A stretch of 64,000 nt of DNA from NCBI GenBank assembly GCA_027621405.1, contig JAQCBT010000006.1:1-64000 (forward strand), given 5' to 3'. Source of the stretch: Pseudomonadota bacterium (GTDB lineage: Bacteria > Pseudomonadota > Gammaproteobacteria > Pseudomonadales > Pseudohongiellaceae). Both the position numbers and the translations under genes were made by a program. A model generated the notes under the pieces. It did not search any database. It was not told where the DNA came from and saw only the letters and a program-made list of their open reading frames with translations. Each line of letters starts with the position of its first letter. Position 1 is the stretch's first letter. Below are positions 44,829 through 53,645 of the stretch, piece after piece.

Positions 44829-45090
44829 GGATTTTACGGGGCCAAACAATGTAACAATTTGTAAAAAAACAATGACATATCGGCACTATTTGCGGCACTT
44901 AGCCGCTAGACGTCAGTGCAAATGGCCGTTATCCTAGCGTCCCTGCTTATGAACGTAAAACTGAATGAAGATCAGTACGTCGGATCCTGAGCCCTCTGCT
45001 AGAAAACAAGCAACATCAAACTCACGCAGAGACCACAATGCAGCAACCGATTGATTACAATAAAACCGCAGCCAATTGGAGAGACAACCA

Positions 45091-46029
45091 ATGCGAACAA
45101 TAAAACAAGTGCTTACTACAGCCCTCTTTACCCTGCTGGCTTCAGTGGCATTCAATGTCTCAGCACAATCTGCCGACACCGGCCGATTCCTGAGCCTTGC
45201 TCCCCCTGAGGGCCTGCCTATTATCCCCGTTCTCGAAGGTTGGATCGACAACATGGATGGCACCACCAGCTTCTCCTTCGGCATCATCAACCGCAATGAA
45301 GTTGCGGTAGACATCCCGCTGGGTACCAGCAACTACATCGTACCCGAGAAGTATCAGGGTATTCAGCCTACGCACTTCCCACCCGGTCGCTCCACCGGCG
45401 CCTTCACCGTGACGGTTCCCAATGCCGAGCGTGAGACTGATGTGTGGTGGCATGTGAAAACAGGCAACTCTGAAGAATTGAAAGTACCTGGCCGATACGG
45501 CATCGGTGCCTACGAGCTGGACTTCATTCGCCCACGTCCCCAGGGTGCCCTGCAGCCACTGGTTGGCATTGGCGAAAATGGCGCACAACTGCCCGGCCTG
45601 TACTCGCAGATCGGTGACTACCCGGGCGGCACTGTCCGGGCTGGCGAGCCGGTTGAGCTGGTGGTCAACGCCAGAGACCCCGCTGAGCGGGACCCAACTG
45701 ACCCCCGCTTCGGTGAGCCTCTGGCCATGGGTGTGGAGTGGAACAAGTACCAGGGCCCTGGTGATGTGACCTTCACTCGCCACGAGAGCACCGAAGTACC
45801 TGAAAACCCTTACACCGAGAGCGATCCACGCTTCCGCTTCTTCCGTGAGCCTGCGGCTAACCAGGGTGAGATTGCAGGACCTTCCGGAATGGCCCGTGTC
45901 TATGCCACCTTCTCGGCTCCGGGTGAGTACATCATCTCCACCAAGGTGGACTCACACAATGCCCCGGATAGCTCAGACGGCGACCAGTGCTGCTGGACCA
46001 ATATCTTCCAGCGCGTCACTGTGCGCTAA
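45091..46029 (+). CDS. Exported protein of unknown function
   Basis: 312 residues from the ATG at 45091 (GGAG site 9 bases before) with a signal peptide (to VSAQ). The mature part is beta-rich and Pro/Gly-rich: LEGWIDNMDGTTSFSFGIINRNEVAVDIPLG, a PPGRSTGAFTVTVP segment, PGLYSQIGDYPGG, a domain with PVELVVNARDPAERDPTDPRFGEP and a C-terminal DGDQCCWTNIFQRVTV. It ends in a strand pair typical of immunoglobulin-like sandwiches (ARVYATFSAPGEYIISTKVDS). A strong terminator follows. I do not recognise the family. It lies between the degenerate and the two complete copper monooxygenase-like genes, which suggests a shared task. Confidence 0.7.
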   Translation: MRTIKQVLTTALFTLLASVAFNVSAQSADTGRFLSLAPPEGLPIIPVLEGWIDNMDGTTSFSFGIINRNEVAVDIPLGTSNYIVPEKYQGIQPTHFPPGRSTGAFTVTVPNAERETDVWWHVKTGNSEELKVPGRYGIGAYELDFIRPRPQGALQPLVGIGENGAQLPGLYSQIGDYPGGTVRAGEPVELVVNARDPAERDPTDPRFGEPLAMGVEWNKYQGPGDVTFTRHESTEVPENPYTESDPRFRFFREPAANQGEIAGPSGMARVYATFSAPGEYIISTKVDSHNAPDSSDGDQCCWTNIFQRVTVR

Positions 46030-46067
46030 GCACAGCCAGCAACAAAAACCACGAAATACGTGACAGA

Positions 46068-46092
46068 CGACCGGCCAATGGCCGGTCGTTTT
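46068..46092 (+). terminator. Rho-independent terminator
   Basis: A 9-bp perfect stem (46068-46076 with 46080-46088), 3-base loop, then TTTTGTTT, 38 bases after the stop at 46029. Confidence 0.9.
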
Positions 46093-46108
46093 GTTTCTGC
46101 TTCACAGA

Positions 46109-46127
46109 ATTGAGAATATTTCTCAAT
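46109..46127. promoter_or_regulatory. 19-bp palindrome upstream of the copper monooxygenase-like pair
   Basis: Perfect 8-bp inverted repeat (ATTGAGAA, TAT spacer, TTCTCAAT). It has no run of T after it, so it looks like an operator rather than a terminator. It is 178 bases before the start at 46305. I do not match it to a known regulator; it differs from Fur and FNR boxes. Confidence 0.4.
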
Positions 46128-46304
46128 CAGATGTCACAATACCTCTGGAAACAGGGCTGAAAGCCCCGTTTCATGCGGGTCACAGCTTGTTGCAATTTGT
46201 TGCATTGTGGGACTGAAAATCACTGGAATCAATGGACTTTTCGCATGCTGCTGGATACTATTTTCGCTTGAGAATTGCCCATTTCCCTACTTGAGGAGAA
46301 CAGC

Positions 46305-47657
46305 ATGATAAACGTGCGTAATAAGAGTGCCCTGCTGGGCGGTGCCGTTGCACTGGCCGTCAGCATGAGCACACAAGCACAGGACGAAGTGACCTATAAC
46401 GAGCACGTCGCGCAGATCATCAACGAAAACTGCGTGGTATGTCATCGTGAAGGCGGCATCGGCCCTATGCAATTCGAAAACTATGACCAGGTTCGTCCCT
46501 GGGCACCTCTGATTCAACTCAAAGTTGCCGCCAGGGAAATGCCTCCTTATGCGTACGACCAGCATATCGGCATTCAGGATCTGGAAGGCGACTGGCGACT
46601 GGAGCAGGAAGAAATCGACACCATCGTGGCCTGGGTAAACCAGGGTTCACCCATGGGTCCTGCCGATGTAGTTCCGCCAAAGCCTGAGCTGCGTGATGTT
46701 TCCGATTGGAACTTCGCGGGCATGTTTGGTCAGCCAGACCTGATCATTCCTTCCAAGGCTTACGACATTCCTGCCAACGGTAACGACCTTTGGTCCAAGG
46801 AATTCGTTGATCCGGGTCTGACTGAAAGCCGCTGCATCAAGGCAGTACAGGTTAAGCCTCGCGGTGACGCGTCAGCGGTTGTTCACCATGCGAACTCCGA
46901 TGTCTATGTCTATGACGATCAGGGCGAGCTGCAGCAATACGGCCAGCTGACTGAGTACGCCATGGGTAAGTGGGGCGAGCTGATGCCAGAAGGCGTGTGC
47001 CGCACCATGCCAGCAAACTCTCTCGTACGCTGGGACATCCATATGTTCCCAGGCGGTGTAGGCGCGACTGCTCCCGGCACCATGATCGAAGACAACGTGG
47101 TTGAGATCGGCCTGTGGTTCCACGACGCGGACTTCGAAGAGAAGAACGACGTGTACAAGCAGGATCTGCGTCTGTACCCACTGCGTGAAGGTTATGAGAA
47201 TGGCCACCTGATTGTGCCTCCTCATGGCTACGCCATGACCCAGGGCTTCCATTCATGGGATCACCCTGTTCGCATCGACAGCTTCCAGCCACACGGCCAC
47301 CTGCGTATGAACGCGGCCTCCCTGGAGAAGTTCGATCCGAAGACTGGTCGTACAACACAGATCAGCCAGATCTCCAACTGGTCAGCTACCTGGCACCACA
47401 GCCACATCTATAACCCTGATGTAGCGCCTCTGCTGGCTCCCGGTGAAGTACTGGTTATCAAGCAGTGGTACGACAACACAGCCGACAACCCCAACAACCC
47501 TGATCCCGATCAGTGGGTGTACGGTGGTAGCCGCACGGGTGACGAGATGTCTCACGCCTGGATCGCTGTGACTCACCTGGACGACGAAGGCTACGAGCAA
47601 CTGGTAGCCGAGCGTCGCGAAGCTGAGCAGCGTTCACTGGCTGGCAGCGACGACTAA
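46305..47657 (+). CDS. Exported cytochrome c/copper type II monooxygenase-like protein, tandem copy 1
   Basis: 450 residues from the ATG at 46305, with a GAGGAGA site; an upstream frame start at 46275 is unlikely. Signal peptide to TQAQ. There is no thioredoxin domain, unlike 4546 and 43134. Haem c motif CVVCH (43-47), then a PHM-like module with the full ligand set: His194-His195 and His246 (in DIHMFPGG) for CuH, His330-x-His332 (QPHGHLRM) and Met415 (GDEMSHAW) for CuM. The tail EQRSLAGSDD resembles the ends of 48044 and 62948. Predicted periplasmic hydroxylase fed by its own haem; the substrate is unknown. Ends with a terminator. Confidence 0.87.
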   Translation: MINVRNKSALLGGAVALAVSMSTQAQDEVTYNEHVAQIINENCVVCHREGGIGPMQFENYDQVRPWAPLIQLKVAAREMPPYAYDQHIGIQDLEGDWRLEQEEIDTIVAWVNQGSPMGPADVVPPKPELRDVSDWNFAGMFGQPDLIIPSKAYDIPANGNDLWSKEFVDPGLTESRCIKAVQVKPRGDASAVVHHANSDVYVYDDQGELQQYGQLTEYAMGKWGELMPEGVCRTMPANSLVRWDIHMFPGGVGATAPGTMIEDNVVEIGLWFHDADFEEKNDVYKQDLRLYPLREGYENGHLIVPPHGYAMTQGFHSWDHPVRIDSFQPHGHLRMNAASLEKFDPKTGRTTQISQISNWSATWHHSHIYNPDVAPLLAPGEVLVIKQWYDNTADNPNNPDPDQWVYGGSRTGDEMSHAWIAVTHLDDEGYEQLVAERREAEQRSLAGSDD

Positions 47658-47683
47658 CCGTCACTGACAAGCAGTTAAAACAA

Positions 47684-47717
47684 AGGCCGATCAGGGCAAC
47701 CTGGTCGGCCTTTTTTT
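47684..47717 (+). terminator. Rho-independent terminator between the tandem copies
   Basis: An 11-bp stem with one G-T pair (47684-47694 with 47701-47711), then seven T. It separates the two copies, so the second (48044) has its own promoter in 47720-48040. That 330-base stretch is AT-rich and otherwise empty. Confidence 0.92.
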
Positions 47718-48043
47718 GTGCTCACACTCTCGTATTTCCCAACCCTGAATTGATCCCCTCCCCTGTTTTCAGACATTCTCAGTACCCGCTGTCATTCTCG
47801 CTACAACGCCATACATACAGTGTTTACTTCCCGGGATGAAAAATAAGGCACTGATTTTTAAACAAATTTAAGACAAGCACTCGACAGACGACGCATAAAA
47901 CAGGCGGCATAAAATAGCCGCTGCAACGCATTAGCAGCAAATTGCGCCTTTTTCGGCTTAACTTAGTGGAGTACACTCGGGAGTTATCCGAGATTTACAC
48001 CCGATTCGATCCGCAACATTATTATTATAACGAGGAGAGAAGC

Positions 48044-49390
48044 ATGAAAATCGCTAAAACTTGGACCGGGCTTGGCGCCTTGACCTTGCTCGCCGCCAGC
48101 TCACAAAGCTTCGCACAATCTCATGATGAATTAGCCTATAACGGCGAAATCGGCCGCATCATCAATGAGAACTGCGTGGTCTGCCACCAGGAAGGTGGTA
48201 TTGGCCCCATGGCATTCCAATCCTACGATCAGGTTCGCCCCTGGGCACCCCTGATCTCCTACCGGGTTGCCAATCGTGAAATGCCCCCCTATGCCTACGA
48301 CCAGCATATCGGTGTGCAGGACCTGATCGGTGACTGGCGCCTGGAACAGGAAGAAATCGACAAGATCGTGGCCTGGGTTGAGGCTGGCGCGCCAATGGGC
48401 GATCCTGAAAACGCCCTGCCTCCACCGGATTTGAAAGATCCCAGCGAATGGAATTTCGCGGCCGAACTGGGTCAGCCGGACCTGATCGTGCCCTCCAATT
48501 CCTACGATATTCCCGCCAATGGCAACGACCTGTGGAGCAATGAGTTCGTCGATCCCAGGATGACTGCCGATCGCTGCATCAAGGCAGTACAGGTCAAGCC
48601 ACGCGGCGACGCCGCCGCCGTTGTTCACCACGCCAATTCCAGCGTGTGGATGGAAGATGACGAGGGCGAACTGCAACGCTATGGCATGCTCACCGAATAC
48701 GCCATGGGCAAGTGGGGCGAGATGGTTCCTGAAGGTGTGTGCCGCACCCTGCCCGCCGGCGCCATGATCCAGTGGAGCATTCACATGTTCCCGGGCGGCG
48801 TGGGCGCAACAGCGCCGGGCACCATGATCGAGGATAACGTGGTTGAGATCGGCCTGTGGTTCCACGACGAGGACTACGAAGAAACCAACGACGTCTACAA
48901 GCAGGATCTGGCCCTGTATCGCATCGACGAACAGGACGACCTGGTGATTCCACCTCATGGCTACCAGATGACCCAGGGCTTCCACAGCTTCGACCACCCC
49001 GTGCGTATCGACAGCTTCCAGCCCCACGGCCACCTGCGCATGAATGCCGCGTCCCTGGAGATCTTCTATCCGGAAACCGGCCGCACCGAGCAGATCAGCC
49101 AGATCTCCAACTGGTCAGCGACCTGGCACCACAGCCACATCTATGAGCCAGATGTTGCGCCTCTGCTGCCTGCTGGCGCCGTGCTGGTCATGAAGCAGTG
49201 GTATGACAATACAGCCAACAACCCCAACAACCCCGATCCCGATCAGTGGGTATACGGCGGCAGCCGCACCGGTGATGAGATGACTCATGCCTGGCTGGCC
49301 ATTACTCACCTCGATGAAGAGGGTTACCAGCAGCTGGTTGCAGAACGTCGCGAACGCGAGCAACGTGCACTGGCTGGCAGTGACGACTAA
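48044..49390 (+). CDS. Exported cytochrome c/copper type II monooxygenase-like protein, tandem copy 2
   Basis: 448 residues from the ATG at 48044 (GAGGAGAG site); the 34 residues of open frame before it lack a signal. Signal peptide to SFAQ. It aligns with 46305 along almost its whole length (for example INENCVVCHQEGGIGPMAF, QPHGHLRMNAASLE, GDEMTHAWLAITHLDEEGY). CxxCH, HH, HMFPGG, HGH and the Met ligand are all kept. Differences concentrate in the signal, the acidic middle (EDALPPPDLKDPS region) and the loop around EGYENGHL, which is shorter here (DEQDD). A recent duplicate, likely diverged in substrate or expression. Strong terminator follows. Confidence 0.87.
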   Translation: MKIAKTWTGLGALTLLAASSQSFAQSHDELAYNGEIGRIINENCVVCHQEGGIGPMAFQSYDQVRPWAPLISYRVANREMPPYAYDQHIGVQDLIGDWRLEQEEIDKIVAWVEAGAPMGDPENALPPPDLKDPSEWNFAAELGQPDLIVPSNSYDIPANGNDLWSNEFVDPRMTADRCIKAVQVKPRGDAAAVVHHANSSVWMEDDEGELQRYGMLTEYAMGKWGEMVPEGVCRTLPAGAMIQWSIHMFPGGVGATAPGTMIEDNVVEIGLWFHDEDYEETNDVYKQDLALYRIDEQDDLVIPPHGYQMTQGFHSFDHPVRIDSFQPHGHLRMNAASLEIFYPETGRTEQISQISNWSATWHHSHIYEPDVAPLLPAGAVLVMKQWYDNTANNPNNPDPDQWVYGGSRTGDEMTHAWLAITHLDEEGYQQLVAERREREQRALAGSDD

Positions 49391-49422
49391 TTTCATTCAG
49401 TAGTCAGTTTGCTAGAATCGAA

Positions 49423-49454
49423 GAGCCCGGGTGGGGGACCATCCGGGCTTTTTT
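49423..49454 (+). terminator. Rho-independent terminator
   Basis: An 11-bp stem with one G-T pair (49423-49433 with 49439-49449), then six T. Confidence 0.92.
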
Positions 49455-49489
49455 ATGACGTGCAATTCTTCCTGAACAACAGGCAGACA

Positions 49490-49918
49490 ATGAAGGTATT
49501 CACGAGGGTCTTCCCTCTTCTCATTCTCAGTGTATTGATCCCGGGCATCGTGCCGGCACAAACTGCTGACGAGGAAGTCATTGTTCTCAGCATCAGCGGT
49601 AACAAGGTCGACTTGCTGGAGAACCTGCCCGAGACCGGGACTCACCTGGGCACCATCACCGCCTACTACGCCGAGATTCCCGAGATAAGCAGGCAAGAAC
49701 TCGCAGGTCTATGGCAACAGATGCGACGGCGCACGGAAGACTACCGGGTGGCATTTCGATCAGGCGACACGGCCGAGATCAATGAGACACTCGACGACCT
49801 GGGCTACTACTGGGCCTCGATTCGCACGATACACGCGCGGGAGTTTACTGCCGCGGCAATTTCAGCAATCGAGTCTGCCTACGCGGGAATATTTCCCTTC
49901 ATTCGAGAGCCACGGTAA
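49490..49918 (+). CDS. Exported protein of unknown function
   Basis: 142 residues from the ATG at 49490, the start of a signal peptide (MKVFTRVFPLLILSVLIPGIVPAQ). The mature part has an N-terminal beta stretch (EEVIVLSISGNKVDLLENL) and two helical segments (RQELAGLWQQMRRRTEDYRVAFRSGD and LGYYWASIRTIHAREFTAAAISAIESAYAG). It has no Cys. The beginning is separated from the previous terminator by 35 bases, so its own promoter would have to overlap it, or it relies on read-through. No known family. Confidence 0.6.
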   Translation: MKVFTRVFPLLILSVLIPGIVPAQTADEEVIVLSISGNKVDLLENLPETGTHLGTITAYYAEIPEISRQELAGLWQQMRRRTEDYRVAFRSGDTAEINETLDDLGYYWASIRTIHAREFTAAAISAIESAYAGIFPFIREPR

Positions 49919-50097
49919 TCGCTCCGGCGACTCAATTTTGTTGCCGCAATAAAAATGGGGAAGGCGCATTACCTTCCCCACTTCCTGTCATTGCTTACCA
50001 GTGTAACGGTGCTGATCGGGAACAGGCAGACTACATTTTTCGATCCCATCCCCCTAAACTCCGGCAATTCCCCAGACTACCAACTCAAGGTGCCCCC

Positions 50098-50988
50098 ATG
50101 ACGGAACAGCTCGCGCAATCGATTGGCTCTGCTGGTATCGATATCGCTTACGAAACCTTTGGCGATCCTGCTCACCCATCGGTCCTGCTCATCATGGGTA
50201 TCGCCAGCCAGATGATCCACTGGCCGCTGGGACTGATCGAAGAACTGTGCGCGCGGGATCTGTACGTCATTCGATTCGACAACCGTGACTCCGGACTCTC
50301 CACCCACTTCCACGATGCGCCCGTGCCGAATTTGCCGGCCGCCCTGCAGGGTGACCTGTCCAGCGCCAGCTACACTCTGTCCGACATGGCATCAGACTGC
50401 ATCGCCCTGCTCGATCATCTGCAGATCCAGCAGGCCCATATCGTGGGTGCCTCCATGGGTGGTTTCATTGCCCAAACCGTGGCCATCGAGTATCCGGAGC
50501 GGGTGCTCAGCCTGACCTCCATGATGTCCAGCACCGGTGCCATGCTGGTGGGCCAGGCCGATCCCGAAGTATGGACAAGCATCGGCGCCATGGCGCCAAC
50601 GAACCGGGAAGAAGTCATCGAACAGGCCCTGCTCGCGTTCGATATCGTCGGCTCACCCGGCTATGAGAGAGATGAGGCCGCTATCCGCGACCGCGCAGGT
50701 CTGGCCTATGACCGTTGTTATGATCCAGTGGGGGTGATGCGCCAGTCCGTCGCCGTCATTGCCTCGGGAGACCGCACAGCCGCGCTGGCAAAGCTGTCGT
50801 TACCGACACTCGTCATACACGGGGAAGCGGATCGCATGTGCAATATCAGTGGTGGCCAGGCCACGGCAGACGCAGTACCGGGCGCCTGCTTCCACAGGAT
50901 TCCGGGAATGGGTCACGACATGCCCAGAGCGCTGTGGCCGGAATTCGCAGCGCAGATTGCAGGATTGGTGTACAAGCTGTCTGCATAG
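50098..50988 (+). CDS. Alpha/beta hydrolase
   Basis: 296 residues, cytosolic (no signal peptide). Motifs: RFDNRDSGLSTHFHD near the start (catalytic loop), nucleophile elbow GASMGGFIAQTVAIEYPERV, acid in VIHGEADRMCNISGG and catalytic His in MGHDMPRALW. This is the common esterase/epoxide-hydrolase-like fold, closest in style to aclacinomycin-methylesterase/RdmC-like proteins. The substrate is unknown. The imperfect hairpin at 49956-49980 upstream has no plus-strand T run. Confidence 0.85.
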   Translation: MTEQLAQSIGSAGIDIAYETFGDPAHPSVLLIMGIASQMIHWPLGLIEELCARDLYVIRFDNRDSGLSTHFHDAPVPNLPAALQGDLSSASYTLSDMASDCIALLDHLQIQQAHIVGASMGGFIAQTVAIEYPERVLSLTSMMSSTGAMLVGQADPEVWTSIGAMAPTNREEVIEQALLAFDIVGSPGYERDEAAIRDRAGLAYDRCYDPVGVMRQSVAVIASGDRTAALAKLSLPTLVIHGEADRMCNISGGQATADAVPGACFHRIPGMGHDMPRALWPEFAAQIAGLVYKLSA

Positions 50989-51019
50989 TCGGTAGCGGAG
51001 TCAGCGGTGCATTCTGCAC

Positions 51020-51052
51020 AAAAAAAAGCGGTGAACACTACGTGTTCACCGC
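51020..51052 (-). terminator. Rho-independent terminator, usable on both strands
   Basis: A 10-bp perfect stem (51028-51037 with 51043-51052), 5-base loop. Eight A before it give a T run on the minus strand, ending the gene at 51078; on the plus strand only a weak T-rich run follows. Confidence 0.9.
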
Positions 51053-51077
51053 CCTTGTCTTATGAACCAGGGATTGC

Positions 51078-51464
51078 CTAGGGGAACAGCTGGGCCAGAG
51101 TGGCTTTCGCGTCATCACTGGGAACGTGATTCAGGTTGGCGATGACTCCGGCCAGTTGCTTGGCATTGTCCGGAGCCGCACCGGCCTGGATTTCGGCCAT
51201 CAGCGCCTTTCCTTCTGCGGATGCAGCATGGCTGATATTGGCGACCGCGTCGGCCATGCCGCGCAGTTGATCGGGAAATTGCATATCGCCGGAGATCTCT
51301 GCCAGGGTGGCTTTGTCGGCGTCAGACGGGAAGTGATTGATACTCGCTACAATGTCGGCGATCTGTTTCAGGGCCGCTTCTATGGGGTCGCCCTGCGCCA
51401 TGGCAGACTGGGCGAACAGCCCGGAAAGCGCAAGAATCAACAGGGTTTTCGTCAGGTTCTTCAT
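51078..51464 (-). CDS. Small exported protein with three internal repeats
   Basis: 128 residues, signal peptide to AMAQ, mature part helical. Three repeats of about 34-35 residues start with I35, M70 and L104: the cores IADIVASINHFPSDADK, MADAVANISHAASAEGK and LAGVIANLNHVPSDDAK each contain an Asn/Ser-His, then Lys-Ala-x-Leu-Ala. The repeated His pairs are worth noting as possible ligands. No known family. Its own promoter is in 51465-51637 and it has a terminator, so it is a single-gene unit. Confidence 0.68.
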   Translation of the reverse strand: MKNLTKTLLILALSGLFAQSAMAQGDPIEAALKQIADIVASINHFPSDADKATLAEISGDMQFPDQLRGMADAVANISHAASAEGKALMAEIQAGAAPDNAKQLAGVIANLNHVPSDDAKATLAQLFP

Positions 51465-51637
51465 TTTTGGGTCCTCTCAAGCTGGATAAAAATCGATCAG
51501 CCTCTCGAGTGTAACCCAATGGTATGGCATTAAATAGGGACTGCAGACCTTATTTCTACCAGATTCGGGCAGGAGCCGCGCACAGAAAAGGCGAGTCAGC
51601 ACGGCTGACTCGCCTCTGGATCGGGTTTGCCGGCTAC

Positions 51638-52807
51638 TTACTGGGGCGAGGACATGATCATGGTATGCACCATGTTCATGGCGGACCGGGAACGGTTTCG
51701 CTCCGAGCCAGACAGCTCGCCGATGGCGGGGCCGCCCTGATTGAAGATTCCGCCCCGCAGTGCAGACAGCAGGTAGTTCATCTCGTCGGACACATTGTTC
51801 GAGGACGAGGTGAATTCGCTGGCCACCGCCTCCAGCAACTCGTCCCGGTTATCCAGGTTTGGATAAGCGATGATGTCGGCCATGGCGGCTTCCAACATAT
51901 GCAGGTTGTCGATGATCACGGCAGCCTCGGGAATCTCGCTGTACACAGACGGCGCAATCGCGGGAACGCTGGGCAATTCCACGGGCACCGGGTACATGGT
52001 CATGCCGGCGTCGGAACCCACCTTGTTCCAGAAGCGCTCCAGAGTCGTGGGCACACTGCCGGCGAACTGCGAATCCAGCTGACCAAGCACGATGGCCTCC
52101 AGAGAAGCCAATTGTAGCCACTGGTTCGTCCACAACAGGCCACTGAGGCGAGGGAACGCCGTCTTGGTGCTGTTGGCGTGGTCATGGTTCAGATACAGGT
52201 CGGCATTCTTGGGTACCAGGGAGATGGCATGCCGCGCATCTTCAGACTGGTAGCGTTCGATCAAGGCGGTCACCTGCTCGCGCTTCTGCGCCATGCTGGG
52301 GCCCCGATTGGCATAGATGTCGAACAGGTCGCGCTCGAACTGGCGTCCCCAGGACAGCACACGCCAGGCGTGGGTTGGCAGGGATTCGGCGTTCTCGAAG
52401 GCGGACTCTGCATCCTCGGCGGAGTGCTCGCGGCGCAGCAGGTTGGCGGCGGCCACCCGGGCCTGCACTTCCAACTCGCCATAGGGACCATTCATGCTCA
52501 TGTCCATGGGCATCTCCATGCCGCCATGGCCCATGGCCATGTGGTCGCTCATGCTCATCCCATTCAACATGTCGATCTCCATCTTCGCGTCCATGCGGGC
52601 CGACATGGTGGAGGCATCGGCATTAATGTTCGCCATGGCATCGTAGATGGCTGCCTGAGCCACGTCCTGGGCGCGGAACAGCTTGGCCAGGTCTGGATAG
52701 CTGGCCTCCAGGGAACCACTCTGGGCCACGGCGCCCATGGACAGCGCGGCACCCAGAGTCAGGCCCAGGGCCTTCGGTAGCAAATTGGACAGGGTCTTGT
52801 TTTTCAT
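51638..52807 (-). CDS. Exported Met-rich protein, candidate copper binder
   Basis: 389 residues with a signal peptide (to AVAQ). A segment at 68-105 has 13 Met and 2 His in 38 residues (for example MDAKMEIDMLNGMSMSDH), the composition of Cu(I)-binding methionine motifs. The rest is helical with DARHAISLVPKNADLYLNHDHAN and WNKVGSDAGMTMYPVPVELP. I do not recognise a family; it could resemble PCuAC/CopC-like copper carriers only in chemistry, not fold. Its closeness to the copper monooxygenase-like genes suggests delivery or storage of copper for them, an inference. Confidence 0.65.
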   Translation of the reverse strand: MKNKTLSNLLPKALGLTLGAALSMGAVAQSGSLEASYPDLAKLFRAQDVAQAAIYDAMANINADASTMSARMDAKMEIDMLNGMSMSDHMAMGHGGMEMPMDMSMNGPYGELEVQARVAAANLLRREHSAEDAESAFENAESLPTHAWRVLSWGRQFERDLFDIYANRGPSMAQKREQVTALIERYQSEDARHAISLVPKNADLYLNHDHANSTKTAFPRLSGLLWTNQWLQLASLEAIVLGQLDSQFAGSVPTTLERFWNKVGSDAGMTMYPVPVELPSVPAIAPSVYSEIPEAAVIIDNLHMLEAAMADIIAYPNLDNRDELLEAVASEFTSSSNNVSDEMNYLLSALRGGIFNQGGPAIGELSGSERNRSRSAMNMVHTMIMSSPQ

Positions 52808-53163
52808 CGGTATCCCCTCGGTATCTTTGTCTAAGTCGGAATGTCCCAGGCCCTCTCCCGGCCCCGCATTCCGCCTGCTTGGAAATCGTATCGAGCGCTG
52901 CTATCTGGTCTGGCGAGCAATACAGTAATCAGTGCCACAACAGCGCTTCGGAATAACAGGAAAGCATAAAAGCCCCCCTCTTCAAAGTCCACCAATTATC
53001 GCCGGAGTGAGGCTGGGAAATCGTCGTAAACTATTGATACTTTGCAACAAATTGTAATGATCGGGTGCCGGGATGCAGCCCGGCGCAGGGCTTTCACGGC
53101 GATGATAAACCGGGCAGCCCGGGCGTTAATTGACCCACATCAGGAAGCGCGGGATGCGGGCGG
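52808..53163. other. Intergenic region, Met-rich gene / cupin gene
   Basis: 356 bases. It should hold the promoter of the Met-rich gene near 52808-52900. A GC-rich hairpin (53067-53084, GCCGGG arms) lies in the middle. On the cupin side, 53110-53124 forms a short CCCGGGC-type hairpin with a weak T run on the minus strand that may end the cupin transcript. No open frame looks real. Confidence 0.45.
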
Positions 53164-53610
53164 CTAGTGGTCGACGAAATGGAAATCTGCCGGCCCGGCC
53201 CGGCGCACCAGGATGATCGCGTCCTCGCCGCCGGCGGGCACGGTCCAGGAGTGATTCAGGGAACCCGGAATCACGATGTAGCTGCCCACCGCCAGCTCAT
53301 GGTCTTCATCTCCGAGCCGGATCGACAACTCCCCCGCCACCACGACGACATACTCGTCATGGGTATGCCAGTGCAGGTCGAAGTGAGAGCCGGCGGGAAA
53401 CAGCGCGTAGTAGGTGACCCCTCCAGTGTCGGGATCGACACCCTGTTGGGCGGTCTGGACCCCTACGGGGAAGCCGTTGCCGCCGCCGGGTGCGCCCCAT
53501 TCGATCTCGTCAATTTTCTGTACTTTCGCATCTGCTGCCAGTGATGTTGCTGGAACGAACAAGAAATTTACGGCAATAAACAACGAGATTGTTGAGGCTC
53601 TGAGCAACAT
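53164..53610 (-). CDS. Exported cupin-domain protein
   Basis: 148 residues from the ATG at 53610, the start of a signal peptide (MLLRASTISLFIAVNFLFVPATSLAA). The longer frame to 53646 would touch the STAND gene stop. The cupin motif 1 is GSHFDLHWHTHDEYVVVVAG, with three His and a Glu for a metal, and motif 2 has PGSLNHSWTVPAGG with a fourth His. Such cupins bind Mn, Fe, Ni or Cu. Function unknown; export matches the neighbouring copper-type proteins. Confidence 0.8.
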   Translation of the reverse strand: MLLRASTISLFIAVNFLFVPATSLAADAKVQKIDEIEWGAPGGGNGFPVGVQTAQQGVDPDTGGVTYYALFPAGSHFDLHWHTHDEYVVVVAGELSIRLGDEDHELAVGSYIVIPGSLNHSWTVPAGGEDAIILVRRAGPADFHFVDH

Positions 53611-53645
53611 TTCCTGACTTCCCTTAATCGGCGAATCTAAAGGCA

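Noticed and set aside
49956..49980. Hairpin after the gene at 49490
   Set aside because: No T run follows on the plus strand; its T run is on the minus strand, where no gene ends. Kept only as a comment.
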